Origin: Dasyornis broadbenti
Taxonomy: Eukaryota; Chordata; Aves; Passeriformes; Dasyornithidae
DNA: 64,000 nucleotides
Direction of reading: 5' to 3'
NCBI GenBank assembly: GCA_013397935.1
Contig: VZRN01001174.1
Location: 37,367 to 101,366 of the forward strand
Under the pieces are notes generated by a model, which saw nothing but the letters and a program-made list of their open reading frames with translations, had not been told where the DNA came from and ran no database searches. Each line of letters starts with the position of its first letter. Positions within the stretch are counted from its first letter, which is position 1. Shown one piece after another: positions 48,701 through 61,200 of the stretch. A program made the position numbers and the translations under genes.

Positions 48701-51700
48701 CTAGAAAGTGTTGACTTTGAGCTATTCCAGTAATTTTAGAGTGTGGCAAATGGGATTTGGAGAAAAATGGGAAAAAATGTAATCAAATTATTTACCAAAG
48801 GTGACACGGGAGCAAAAAAAAAAAAAAAAAAAGTAAGAAGTTTTGGCCAGAATCCTTAAATTCTTGTATTTTTGTGTAGTTTGATAGTTGTTCTGCAGAA
48901 GCGTCTGAAGACTCAAATAATTGGATAGTTGTAGCTGTCACAGTTGGATGGTTGTAGCTGTCACCACCCAAAGAACATGCTCTGAGAGGCTGCATGTATT
49001 AGGTGAAGGAAAACAGGGGAGGAGAGGCAAGTCGGTGTGAAATCTGAGGAGACAGAGCATGAAGCAGTTCTGCAAATGTCCCACATCACCCTCTATTGAT
49101 AAACTGGCTGCTATCTGTAGAAATAACTTATTCTCCTTATTCTTTTTTATCAGCACATAAGAACCAAGGAGTTAAAATACACAATACTCCTAATAGGAAT
49201 GATAAGCAAAAGCTCTGGGAATAAATATACTTTGACTTAAATGACAGTAATTTGTTCCTAGAAAGCAACACTTGCTCATATTTTCAGAGGGGTTAGTGAT
49301 GGAGGACATTTCCTGTAGCCAACCAAATAATGTGAGTGACCTTTTGGGATTGAGGAGACCCAATCAAGTTCATTTCCAGGCCCTGTTTCAAGAGCTGCTT
49401 CATGCTATTTGTGTTAGTAGATTGGAAAAAGAGAACATATGTTTCCTCTTTTTAAGCAAGTTTTTAGATATCTTTCACTTTTTTTTATTATTTCACCTAA
49501 GACTGTTATAATCTGGCCTGTGGAACAATAAGGCATCTGCTTAAGTTTTGCAATACTCACTGTGCAGCCTGGTATATTGGTTAAGGGATTTTAAAGAGGC
49601 ACTTGTTGTGTGAATTCCCTCAAGTTGCAGAGGATATAAAAATGGGTTTCTAATTTCCTGGATCAGTTTTCTAACCTCTAGGTTTCATAGAATGAGGAAC
49701 ATCGCATGTTGTGCCTGTTGTTGGCTCTGGTTCTGAGCAGCAGACTTGCTCTGAATTTTTCCCCCAAGGTTTGAGCACTGGTGTCTGGCACAGGATCCAA
49801 AACAGTGGTGGGCAGAAAGGTCCTTATATTGGATGAGATGGCAGTCAGAGCAGTTAGTCATAAGTAATAAAAGAGTAATAAACTTACTCTTGTTTTTCTC
49901 CAATGCCAAGATTACAGAAGAGGGAAGAAGGGCATCATTGCTACTTTTTTTTGTAGAGTGAAGGCTTATCCTACCCTTGCTTTCAATATATCATCAAAGC
50001 ACATTGACCTTTCTGACTTACTGTAATAAATAATGTTTAATGTACAAAGACCTGAGGCTTTATAGTTGTTAGGAAGGGGAGAGGGAGATGATTTTTCCAG
50101 ATGACAATGATCATGTATTAGCTGGGAGCATTATTCTAGTTGTAAAACCCCATTACACTAGGCTCATGCAAAAGGGGAGGGGAACGGTCCAGAGGCAAGA
50201 CAGGCATACAAATGTCAGGAAATTGCTGAATAGTGTTGGCCAGCATGCCGATGTCCAGCTGTTCACACATTTCAGACAGGCAGTGTAGTAAAGGGAAATT
50301 TGGAAGATGTTTTGCAGATGTTTACAGTGAGTTCTTTCCAAGTACAGGGAGGTGCACTTCGAGGAAGTTTGAGGATGATTACTTCATGGCAATGGGCACT
50401 GGAGGTCCCAGATCTTTCTTGCAGCATCAATTAGGTCTTTCTCAGAGAACGCAAGTCCCCTTTCACTCTTCGGTTTTCCTTTGGTGCAAATAGGAGTGTT
50501 TTGCAAACACCAAGTTCATTTTCATGCTCCCTCTGAAGCAAAGTGCTAGAGAGCAGACACACAGAGATAGTTTTTGTGAATACTCATCAACTGTGCAGTT
50601 TGAGATGCTTAAAACTTAGATTTTTTTTTTTCTGTTTTAGACTGTTTGACTTTATGTAGATTTATATCACACTTGTGTCTCAAAACTCTGATTACTTGAC
50701 TTGGAGATTGCCAATTTTCTGAAGTGAAGCCCGAACTTGGATATGTAGAAAATGAAGATGATACTTCTGTCCTTTGGAAACAATACATTATCTTAAGAAG
50801 TTTGAGATAAATTTTTTTGAAACATTTTACTTGAATCACCCCAGAATCTGGAAAAGAACTCTTGATTTGGGTATATTTTATAGCAACATGCTTGGCCATC
50901 AGCATAATTCCTTAGAAAATAGTTTTAGTTGTTGAGCTAATACAAGTACACGTAAGAACCAGGTTTTTTGGAGGGACATTTAATACTTACCAGATTACTG
51001 TTGCCTCTTGAGCCATTCCAAGTCTTGCTCATGACTCACTTTGCAAGTTTTGCCATTGCAATGGGAGTCTGCAAGGCAAGTCCCCCTTTTCTGATTCAGA
51101 ATAGTCATTTGCAGGATTGAATGGAGTAGTAGTTGAGCAGGCAAAAATAGATATTCTGCCCATGTGGTTAAAGATATAATGTGTATGTCCAAGGGAAGAT
51201 AAATTAAAGTTACATAGCCAAGTGTAGTTTTAGTATTCCACACATTCTGTAATTCTAGCAACGCTTTTTGAGGTTGTAATATTTTTCAAGTATTTGTACA
51301 TTTTGGCAATTTGGCAAGAATTAAATCTTTGGATCCTCTTTGGAGAATCACTTGCTTGGCTACTGTGCAACAGCATTCCTTTCCTCCAAATCACATGATG
51401 AGGAAATCTTAAGGCTTGCACATACGAAAAGCAGCACTCTTAGGCATGGAAACAGTAAGTCAGTGGGAAAAAATATTCAGTGTACTGCTATGCTATAGCA
51501 TTTGTTAATTGGTAGACAAACCTTTAGGAGGGTCACCATCATTTTTGATAAATAAAGATGCCAGGTATTTAAAGGGAAAAAAAGCATGCAGGAATGTTGC
51601 GTTACAGCAAAAAGGAAATCTCACTTCTGTTGATTTGTTTGCTTGTAATACTGTGCCTTTACAGAAAAAAATTACGAGATTTGTAAGAGGAAGGATTTAT

Positions 51701-52920
51701 CTCTTAAGTATCACTGCTATTAAATGATTAAACAGTGATGTGTTTTCATTACTTTATCTCCCATCTTTGTTAAGCTTAACTGTGGACCCTTAAAAAAGAT
51801 CTATTCTGCTTTATAAAACAGATAGATTGCTTAAGCAGTGATTTTGTCCCATACATCTGTTGTTGCAATTTTGTCTTTTAAACACCTGTAAAACTTCATA
51901 AATATGAGTTATTAAATAAGTTATTTGATCAAATTGATTTTTGCTATGTTGCCAAGGGAACATTGCATGTGTCCATTGCCTTTTGGCCCCAGGGGAGGCA
52001 CAGCAGGACCCACAGTAAAGAACTAAGTGTAGCCAGCAAATCCCATTTGGCTGCTGGCTGAGGCTGCTTGGAAGAGCCTCCTGTGCATCAGAGGACAACA
52101 AATTGTCTCCTGTCCACCTGTCTCTAGAAGTTTTTGCTTTGGTGCCCTTTTCTTCCTTGCTTAGTGGGCTCTGTTAGCAACCAGCCCTGGAAGGCCTTTG
52201 GTTTTCTTTTGAGAGGCTTTTGATTACCAGAGGTTTGAAACATGTTTGTCACGGGGTTTAGCCACACTGCTTTCCAGTTGCCGTGCATGTACTGTGTGTA
52301 CAGTGGCAGGCATGTGTTGTGACACTGAGGTGCTTGGTCAAATATTAAAATGGGGATAGGTATGTGCAGCATAGGTTGATGAATAAAACTTGGTGAGTTC
52401 AGAATGAAGATGTAAAATACTATTTTAATGTATTAGATTAACTGCTTTCCTCTATTTAATGTTTTCTTTCTGAAATAAGTTCAAAGTGGTTAAACATGGA
52501 CTTCAAGGTATTTCTGTTCATAATATTAAGCCTACATTACTGTATGTTGTGCTTTTTGAATTCAAAAAATCCCAAAACACAATTGAGCTAATTAACACAT
52601 TTTACTGTAAAATGGGTATTGAAGTATACAGAGAAACTATTAACAGATTTTTGATTTATAAATTTCAGATTGCGTTTGATAAACATGAAATTTGCTAATT
52701 ATTTGCTGAAATTAAATAGGAGGGTAAAAAGACTTTTCTTGCAATCCAGGTGGCTCTTCCTCTTACCCATGGTATGGCCAACTGAAAGCACACTTGTGTC
52801 TGCCTCTGCATTCATACTGTGTGAACTGCTGTTGTTCCGTTCCCGTCATGTAATCATTACATCTCATCCATGGTCTTCATGCACAGTAACACAAAGTGGT
52901 GCTTTTCCTTCTCTCCTCAG

Positions 52921-53037
52921 CCAATACCAAAGCCCGCAGTAATGAATTTGCTGAGAAGAACGGACTCAAAAAATATGAGTACGTCTTACACCCACGAACA
53001 ACTGGATTCACCTTTGTGGTTGAACGTCTAAGGGAAG
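52921..53037 (+). CDS. LCLAT1: LCLAT1, fourth coding exon (residues 171-209)
   Basis: The exon follows the strong acceptor TTTTCCTTCTCTCCTCAG (ending 52920) and ends at donor GGAAG|GTAATC (53038). It enters and leaves in phase 1 (117 nt). It starts ANTKARSNEFAEKNGLKKYE and ends FTFVVERLRE, with YVLHPRTTGF between. The VLHPRTTGF block is the conserved acyltransferase motif IV region of this family. Residue 171 is Ala (GCC, with G from the previous exon) where I recall Glu in human, and TKARSNE replaces SKSRSNA; the rest is nearly identical. The next exon, expected to continue through a KNLDAV-like start and a conserved VAYPHN stretch, was looked for up to base 64000 and not found, so the gene is partial in this window. 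Confidence 0.95.
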
Positions 53038-54895
53038 GTAATCCTGCTTGGTCCTTTTTTTCCTTTAAGGTAACAAATCTTACCCAAGCTGATGTTCACA
53101 GAACCGCTTGAAGTAATTTCAGGAAAACTGATCACAAAGAAAACCCTTTTTTGCAGTCAAGTCAAAATGCAACTAATCAATGATTGCTACTTAAAGTGAT
53201 TGTAGCATGGAGAGATTTGATAGAGTTGATAACAGGCACTAGTATCATCAGGAGGTATGCAGTGAATGAAAGTAACTTTTGTTTTGTTTTGTTTTAAATA
53301 TGTTATCTTGTTTAGTGGTCTTACCTCAGAAAACTAGTGGAAAAAATCTCAAGGAAGTTCAGCCTGTACTGTCCTCAACCCCAAGTGGGTGGTTGACACT
53401 AAACACACAGGCAGATATGTTACTGCCCTCTCTGAAAAAGCTTCTGGTTTAAAGTCTGAGAGCTGAGTAAGCAAGTTGTTATGTTAAATGGGCGAGGGGA
53501 ATGCACAGCAGCATGGAAATGCAGCAAGTCAGCTGCCCAGTGCTGCCAGATGTTTTGGGTGATGGGGACTTGGAGAAGTTGTGTGAAATATAAGTTTGTG
53601 CTGCTTGGCAGGGTGGTGGGTAAGAGAATGTGTGATACTTGCTTTTTACCCAGAAGTGGTTTTCCATCCCAACATAAATCTGGGGATCAGGGTTGAGTCC
53701 CTTTTACCAGGAGAACAGAGCACGAAGTTGTGATTGTTAGATTGAGATGTCTGGGAGTTGTTTTGGCAATGAGCATTTTGATGAGGTTTGAGACCATAAG
53801 GATATAACCTTTAAATTGTACAGATGTGGCAGGGATTCAAGTACAGATGAGTGAATATTTGCTGTATATATGGTTGAAGAAAATAAACATGTACAGTAGA
53901 TATGAAGTGACTTTTTTATTGGCTGGTTCTTCAGGGAAAAGCGATTCTAGATTTTTTACATATGCTGGTTATTTTGACTGTCAAAGGAAGAGGTTTGAGA
54001 TTATTAAAAAGAATAGGGATCTGCTGATAGGGTTTTTTGCGAGCTGGAATCTTTGCTTAGATTTTAGAAGCAGACTTGGCTTGCATCTTACCTGCTTCCT
54101 ACTAAGCAGATATCCTAAAATCACTGTAAGCACTTTGGTATTTTGTCCAGGTGGACAATTCCAGTTTGTACCATGTATCTATTTGAGCCTATTTTTATTG
54201 CATATTCAGAACTGGACACCTTAGATTTTCATCTCTCTTGAATGTTTATTACTCAATTTGCTGTAGTAAAAAAATTTGCCACATACACAATTTCAAAAGC
54301 TTTCTTTACTTAAAACTTCACAGCACTGAGTTAACGTAGTGCATAACAATACTTCAAACCTGGAATAAATTTTCAGTTAAAGAAATGTTTTCCACTTGAA
54401 ATATTAATAACTTTTTAAAAAGTTCTGTATTTGCTACAGAAACAAGCTTTGTGGTTTGCAGTCATTTTCTAATTTTATAAAAATGCTTTTCTCTTCCATT
54501 GCTCTATAAGCAATCTTTGCAAATTAGGCTATTGAGTTATAAAAAGGAAAATATTTGAGGCTGATTAACTGATTTTATGCAGTAGAAAGCTGGGGGAAAA
54601 AACATAACAGTCCAGCCTTTCAAGTGGTTTTACGTCCCCTTTTTATTTAAGTCAGGCAAATATTGTGTGAAATAATTTTGTCCCTCTAGTGTTGGATTTA
54701 CTAGATATTGGGTACTTTGATAGGCATTGTAAGCTAAGTATATTATAACTGTATGCTATTATGTAGTAAATTATATGTGAGAAGGTAGTTCAAGTAGCAT
54801 TTTAAAGTACTAGGTTATTACTTAGTAATTTAAGAATTGGTTTTCAATTGCTTCCAAGTGTGTGAAATGGGGATCATTTGTGTTGAAAATTTTGG

Positions 54896-54898
<3 letters not shown>

Positions 54899-54930
<32 letters not shown>
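54899..54930. repeat. (AT)16 microsatellite
   Basis: An uninterrupted alternating AT run of 32 nt, followed by GTATGTATAC. Likely length-polymorphic. Confidence 0.95.
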
Positions 54931-54938
<8 letters not shown>

Positions 54939-55946
54939 ACAACCCAACTGTAGTTACTGGACTTTAAAATACTTCAGTATATTATATACATGTGGATATC
55001 TATATCTATCTCTATCTTTTCATCTGTGCAATATGATGTCAAGGTTGATACTGAGATGGCCCAGTTGGTACCTGGTGTTACTGTGCAGCTCTGGTTTGAG
55101 TTATTACTTAAACTGACAGAATGCCTTTATTACAATCCTAATTTCTGATAGTGGCAGTAATAAAGAGAACCAGGACTGTCAATGGATATAGTGTTAACCT
55201 GAGTCCCCATTTCTGAACCGTCTTAATGCTACAATTATAGTAATAACCATAAAAATAGATTTATTTTCTTTTTTTACTCCTTGTAACTGCAGGCACAAAG
55301 CGGTGTGTGTGTCTTTAACATGCAGGAGGCAGTGGTGGAGATGTTAACATCATGTTTACGTCTTTGAAAGTATTTTTGTGCATAGATGACAACCTTATTG
55401 CCCTATAGCTCTCCCGTGAATACATTTTGGCTCATGGCTGTTTTCCATTCCTGACGCTCAAGTGTTGTTTTTTCAGGCCTGAGTACACTATTTTCCTCCA
55501 AAAATAGGTTGATGAAAAGAGGGGAAAAATGTCATTAGAAGTTTAACTGCTTTTCAGATGTTGAAGAAACTAATTTAATTTGGCAAGGACCCTGATTAAC
55601 ATGCATCACAAGTTCTAGCATGAAAGAATTACCTGATATTATATAAAAATAACTATTAGTGACCCTTCTGATCAGGAAATGAAGAATCAGGCAAAAATAA
55701 CCTTCAATAAAATTTTGTCTGATTCTCTGCAAAGGAGTTTATTCCTGGAGGAAGCAGTGTCTACACCCTACCAGCAGAAATTGACCAGTTATCTGATCTT
55801 TGCTTTCCTTAGGTGGCAAAAAACACTCAAATTCCTCTGTCTGGCTCCTCTCTCTTTCATGGTTATTATTTTAGCTATTTGGTCTCTTTTGCCCATGGAT
55901 GCTTCCTTGATGGTTTCTAAGTCACAGCTGAGATTATGGGAGCTTA

Positions 55947-55964
55947 AAAAAAAAAAAAAAAAAG
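55947..55964. repeat. Poly-A run
   Basis: About 18 consecutive A residues in LCLAT1 intron 5, with no recognised retrotransposed sequence attached. Confidence 0.85.
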
Positions 55965-58248
55965 GTTTAGCTAACATCCACCCAAAAAGCAATAAAAGTT
56001 GTTTAGGTAATACATCTCCTTGGCTTTTGAGTCATACCTTTTCTTTCCCAGTTAGGGTTCTTCATGAGTGGTAGCTCTTCCCCTCTGAGCTGACTCTTCT
56101 AAACAGAAACCCATGACAAAGCTGACTGGTTTTTCCTTTCATTATGCTCAGGTGACAAAACAGTGAAAATATTGTTTTATTTTTAAATCATCACATTGTT
56201 TTCTTATTCATAGAAACCATAGAATCACACAGCGCAAACACAGACTATGAGCATGCTTTAGATGTATAATTAATAATATACTCAGGAGAATAAGGACTGC
56301 AGCTGTTGCTAGTTTTCAAGCAAGAGATATCTGGTTGGTTGACTTTTGATGGAAAGCTAAGAGAAATAAAGTGATTTGCTTCTTTCTAATTTGGTTTAAG
56401 TAAATAATTTGTTTTGTCTGAGCTATAAGGAACCCTGATTTCAATCAGCACCTGGTAAAAAATTACTGGTGCTTTTTGCTGTCTTTCTTTGGGGAACAAA
56501 GGTGAGCGTTTTTTGAAAGACGGAGTAAGAATGTGTGAATGAGCAACAGGAAGTGAATTCTAGGCACCAAAATGGGGATTGGTCATTGCTTTTTTTAACT
56601 CATCCCTCTCTTTAACTCTCTCTTAAATCATATTTAATCCTTTTTTTTAAGCCTGAAACTTTGAATAGATGTTATGTATAGAGTAATTTTTGGCAGAACT
56701 TGGGTTTAAGGTAACTCATCTCCTTTTACAAAATGTGGGACTTTTGAAAAGGGCTGAAATGTGCAGGAATTTAAATAAGATTTTTATAAAAGCATGCCTT
56801 TAACAATATCAATTGAAAACATTTGTGGTTTATATAATGCTCTTGAAGATCCAGTTTGTGAGATCCTTCTATAAAAGGTCTGGAGGTTACTCAGAAAAGA
56901 CGTCTAGGTTTTCAGACCTGTTTGTATTTTATAAAGTTTTTTCTAAGTGCCAAATTACATTGAAAGTTCAGCTGACCTGAATGCTTAGTTTCTAAGAGAT
57001 GGAAAATAATACTGGTTTGATTTGATTCAATATTGTCTAGATGCATTGAATTACATATATTATCTTGGCATAATATCTGTAATTGTAATCAAATAGTCTG
57101 TCAAGAGAAAATAGCTGTTTACAAATGTTTTCTTAAAATTGCTTCATGGCTTTTAAGCATTTTCTCAGGACTAAATAACCAGTATGTGTTAAGACAGAGC
57201 TAAAGCTTTAAAGCATCGTTAGAAGATTATTCATGCTTTTGTAGACAGTAATTTTTGCCAACATTATATTTAAACTAACCTCTTTTTGACACTTCCTCTA
57301 CAGCCATCAACAGTCTTTAAGAGCTGGATACATTGGACTGGGTGTTCCCATTATGGGATTTATATTTTACTTGCTGTACAGTATAATGACAATATTATTA
57401 GTTGCCTTATTATAGTATTTCAGCTTTGAATTTATTTCTGGTTCATAATCAGCTAACTGAAAAAAATATTGCAGATAACATCTGCCAACTGCAGCATCCC
57501 AAAATAAACAAGGATACAGATTTGAACATGCATGCCTTCATTGCACATCCTTACTGATGGAAACTGATTCTCATCCTTTTTCCATGATTCGTTCAGAATT
57601 GATAGTTTTGCCCTAATATTAATGTTTATACACGCACAGTCAGAAACTAGTCTGTATCTTCTAATGTTCATACCTGGATTTTACAGTTGTTTCAGTAATT
57701 ACATGCAGGTATTGAAACCTGTTTCATTGCTAGGGCAAGAAAGTTGTGTTTAAGTGTTCAGTCCAGGATATCTATATATAAAATTATGTAAATGTTTTAA
57801 TCCAGCAATGTTTAGTAACTATTATGTAGATTCTGTATGCTTTCCTGGGAGTTGGAGTATCCAGGTCTGTGTATTTATGTACTGAACCCTTAATGCCTAT
57901 TATTTGGGTTCTGGTGCAATTTGCTTACATGGCACTTTGGAGCTAATAATGTTAGTAGACAGTTTATGGTTTGCAGATCAATATAGGAGACAGTCAGCAG
58001 AGATGATGATTAACAGTTCCTGAAAGCTGACACATGGTTTGGCTCTCTTTTGCTAAGGTGTGAAGTAGGATTAGGCAGCAGGTCTTCGTGAGCAGTGCCT
58101 GGATGTCCTCACTGTGCATCAGGAATATATGTTAATGAGACCCTTCAGCTTGATGTAGCCAGAGTTTATGAGCTCCCAGAGCTTACTCTTACTCTGACTT
58201 TGAAAGAGAGGCAGAGGGTTGCTTGAGTTGATGAGATGTGGGTGAGAA

Positions 58249-58270
58249 ATGCTACCATGATGCTACCATG
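58249..58270. repeat. 11-bp direct tandem duplication
   Basis: ATGCTACCATG occurs twice head to tail at 58249-58259 and 58260-58270. Confidence 0.9.
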
Positions 58271-61200
58271 ATACTTCCAAGGGCTTGCCTTCTGGTGTAG
58301 ATGACAGTTATGTCCAAAGCAGCTACAGCTTACAAGACATTTGTTCTTTCAGACATAAATCAAAGTAATACCAATTTCTAAATGTGTTATATTTGGGGTT
58401 TTTTAAGAGAAAATTAATGCAAGTGTGAAAATCAGGTCAATTCATTGACGGAAATGTTCAGGCTATGGTAGCGGGGTGTATGAATGAATAGATGTACATA
58501 TTAAATAAGCTGCTTTTTATTTTGATTACATAGTTTCTTTCCTCTTCACATAAATACTGGGTGAGACATGTGGGTCTTGGTCACAGAAATGTCTGCTGAA
58601 TTACCTGCAGAGGTTTTATATGCTCAAACAGAACCATGTATTAGGACTACTGCAGTTTCCAGGTTTGTGCATAATTTGTCTTGTGTGTAACAAAGGTACA
58701 GGATGTAGAAAGACCCCACATCAAGTGACAGAAAAGGTTAGATCTGTTGTTTTAATGAAATTTAGCCTCCCTCTTTGTGACTGAACAGACTTCTGACTCC
58801 TGGAATTATATGTTGGACCACTGCCAAAATTTCTGTGGATTTTGGAGAGGCCAGCATTTGCACACTGTCCAGCATTGCCATTTCTCAGAGCAGCTCTTGC
58901 CTGTTTGTGCTAGTTGCTCGGTTGTGTGACTATAACCAGTCTTTTTTTGAAATGGGAAAATACAAGTGTCTATCAGCCTTAGATTTGGGTCCTCAATCAA
59001 CTCAATCCTCAATTACACCCGTATGCCCATCACATTTGCAGAGATTAAACAGGCACTCTAAACTATCATTCCTTAATGCAAGGAAATTCTGTCTTCATGA
59101 TTTTTTTCCCCTCTGTGCATGTGTTCCTCCCAGAGTCATGTTACTAAGTAGAGTAACTGAAACTACTGAGCTATTGTGAAAGAGCTTTGAGCAAGTTTTT
59201 AGCTGCAAATGCAGTATTAGAGCTTCATTGACTGCTGTAATTGATCTTCTGCTTTTAGGAGAATTGGATCCTGTGCATTAAGTAGCATAGCCTTTGATAC
59301 AGAATTATCAGTATGGAAATTAAAGCTTGCATGTTTTTTATGCCTTTTGTGTGTCAGTAAAAAATACATAACGCTAGTTATATATTTAAAAAAAAAAAAA
59401 AAACACAGAGACCTTATTCAAAAGCACACTTCTATTACTGGGCATGTCTGTGAAATTCAGTAGTGCAGAAAATTGAGTGCAGGCTGTTGTGCTTTATTGT
59501 GAATGCTGACACTTGTTTCTGTACTCTGGAACATAGGAAAGGGCAGCTCGACTTTTTCCAGAATCATGTTAACCACTGATGATTACCATGTCTTGCAAAC
59601 ATCTGTGTGTGTTGGATGTGATGTACTTCTCAGAATGGGCACCAGCTTTCGGTTAGAGATTTTCTAGTCTTTGGTACACGTTGAAGTTTGTTTCTCTTCT
59701 TTCATGTCTTACTGGAGCAGCATTCTGTACTACTCGCCCCACCTCTGTGGAAAAACAGTCCATTGTTTCAGTCCTCCTGGGAAGGATTTGCTTTTTCCTA
59801 ACCACTCTTTTCTCTCAGCCCCCATCCTTTCCTCTTTCTATCCCCCACTGCTTTTGAGAACGGAGCACAGCCTTTCACTGGAGGGTTTATGGTGTAAGAA
59901 TCACTGCCCTTTTAGTGTTTGCAGGGTGACATGTTGCTGTTTGTGTCACCACACATCTGTGATACTCATTGGAAATACTTCAGGTTTTACGTTCTCGAGC
60001 CTATCACAATCCACCTACTGCAATAATTCCCTTGCAGTTTCTCACGTGTGAGTCATGGCTTGTAACAAGCAGATACACAAGCGGTGGATCATTTTCCATT
60101 TACCTCCTCACAGGTTATTAATAGCCGCAGTGATAACCATACTAAAAAGTTATTATTTGCCAGCAGTTACCCCACAGTGGTATTAGAGGTTTCCACTGTT
60201 TTCCCTTGACTCAGAATACACAGTATCTGTGGTAACGATGTGGTAATGTTTGGCGAGTGTGGACTTTTTTAATTGCTTCAATTGGAGGCCTGGAACCATG
60301 TTAGCTCATCAGCTTATATATGTAAAAATGAAGCTTGGCCACAGATGAGTTCAGGGAAAATGATTTTTTGGGAAAAACTAGAATTACTTTCTTCAGAATT
60401 ATGAAAATGTTCCTGTCCTTTCATTCTAATCTAATGTTTATCTCCTCTTGAAGATTTATTTTAAGAAAGGTTTTTCTGGTAGTTGATGTTTATTGACTAT
60501 GTGGTGGACCCAGAGCCTGAGTAACAAGATGTATCGACTGGTCTAGATTGGGTCAGCATCACTCTGGGTGTGCCTTTTGAAAGGTCCTTCATCTGATTTG
60601 AGTGTTTATCTGGTTTGGTTTTTTTCCCATAGTGTCACTTGCAGCAGCACAGTAAGCTTTGCACAGGGTCTTGCATTACCCTTGGTGCTCCCCCAAGCCT
60701 GCACAGAACACCTAAGAGTCCATTTCCTGGGCTTGTTCCCCACATCCTTGGGGTGAGCTTGATTCTGATAAAGTATCATGACTACTGTGAGAATTGTCAA
60801 GGGGATTTGGGGTTTTGTGTCAGAGTACTGAGCTTTATGTGTTTTTAAAGACTTAGGCAGACAATAGGTGAGCCTCAGGTAAAGTACAAGTTCAATAATT
60901 ACTGCTTATTCTTGTCAGCCAGTGATCCAAGAATTTGCAGGTGATGTTGGTTGGATTGGTAGCATATTTAAGTATTGCTAAAGTTGAAATTAACTCCTAT
61001 AAACAGAGGTATAGTATTGGCATCTATTTGTTTCACATGCTATTGCCAGATGCTTTACACAGCTTACCCCTGTCTCAGCTCTGTTTATTAGTAAGGCAGA
61101 TAATTGCTTCAAGCAGTCTTGAGTAGAGAGGAACCTAAACATACTTTTTCCATAGTCTCTTTTTCTTTTTTTTTTTTTTTTTAACTGCTTTAGTTTCCAT

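Larger units (their letters stand above)
44390..52920 (+). other. LCLAT1: LCLAT1 intron 4 (8.5 kb)
   Basis: A phase-1 intron with a sense CR1 fragment and a strong hairpin near its 5' end, an A run (48815-48832), and a GC-richer patch at about 47700-47870 that opens after a CCTCCCCAG acceptor. Nothing in it is recognised as coding. Confidence 0.85.
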
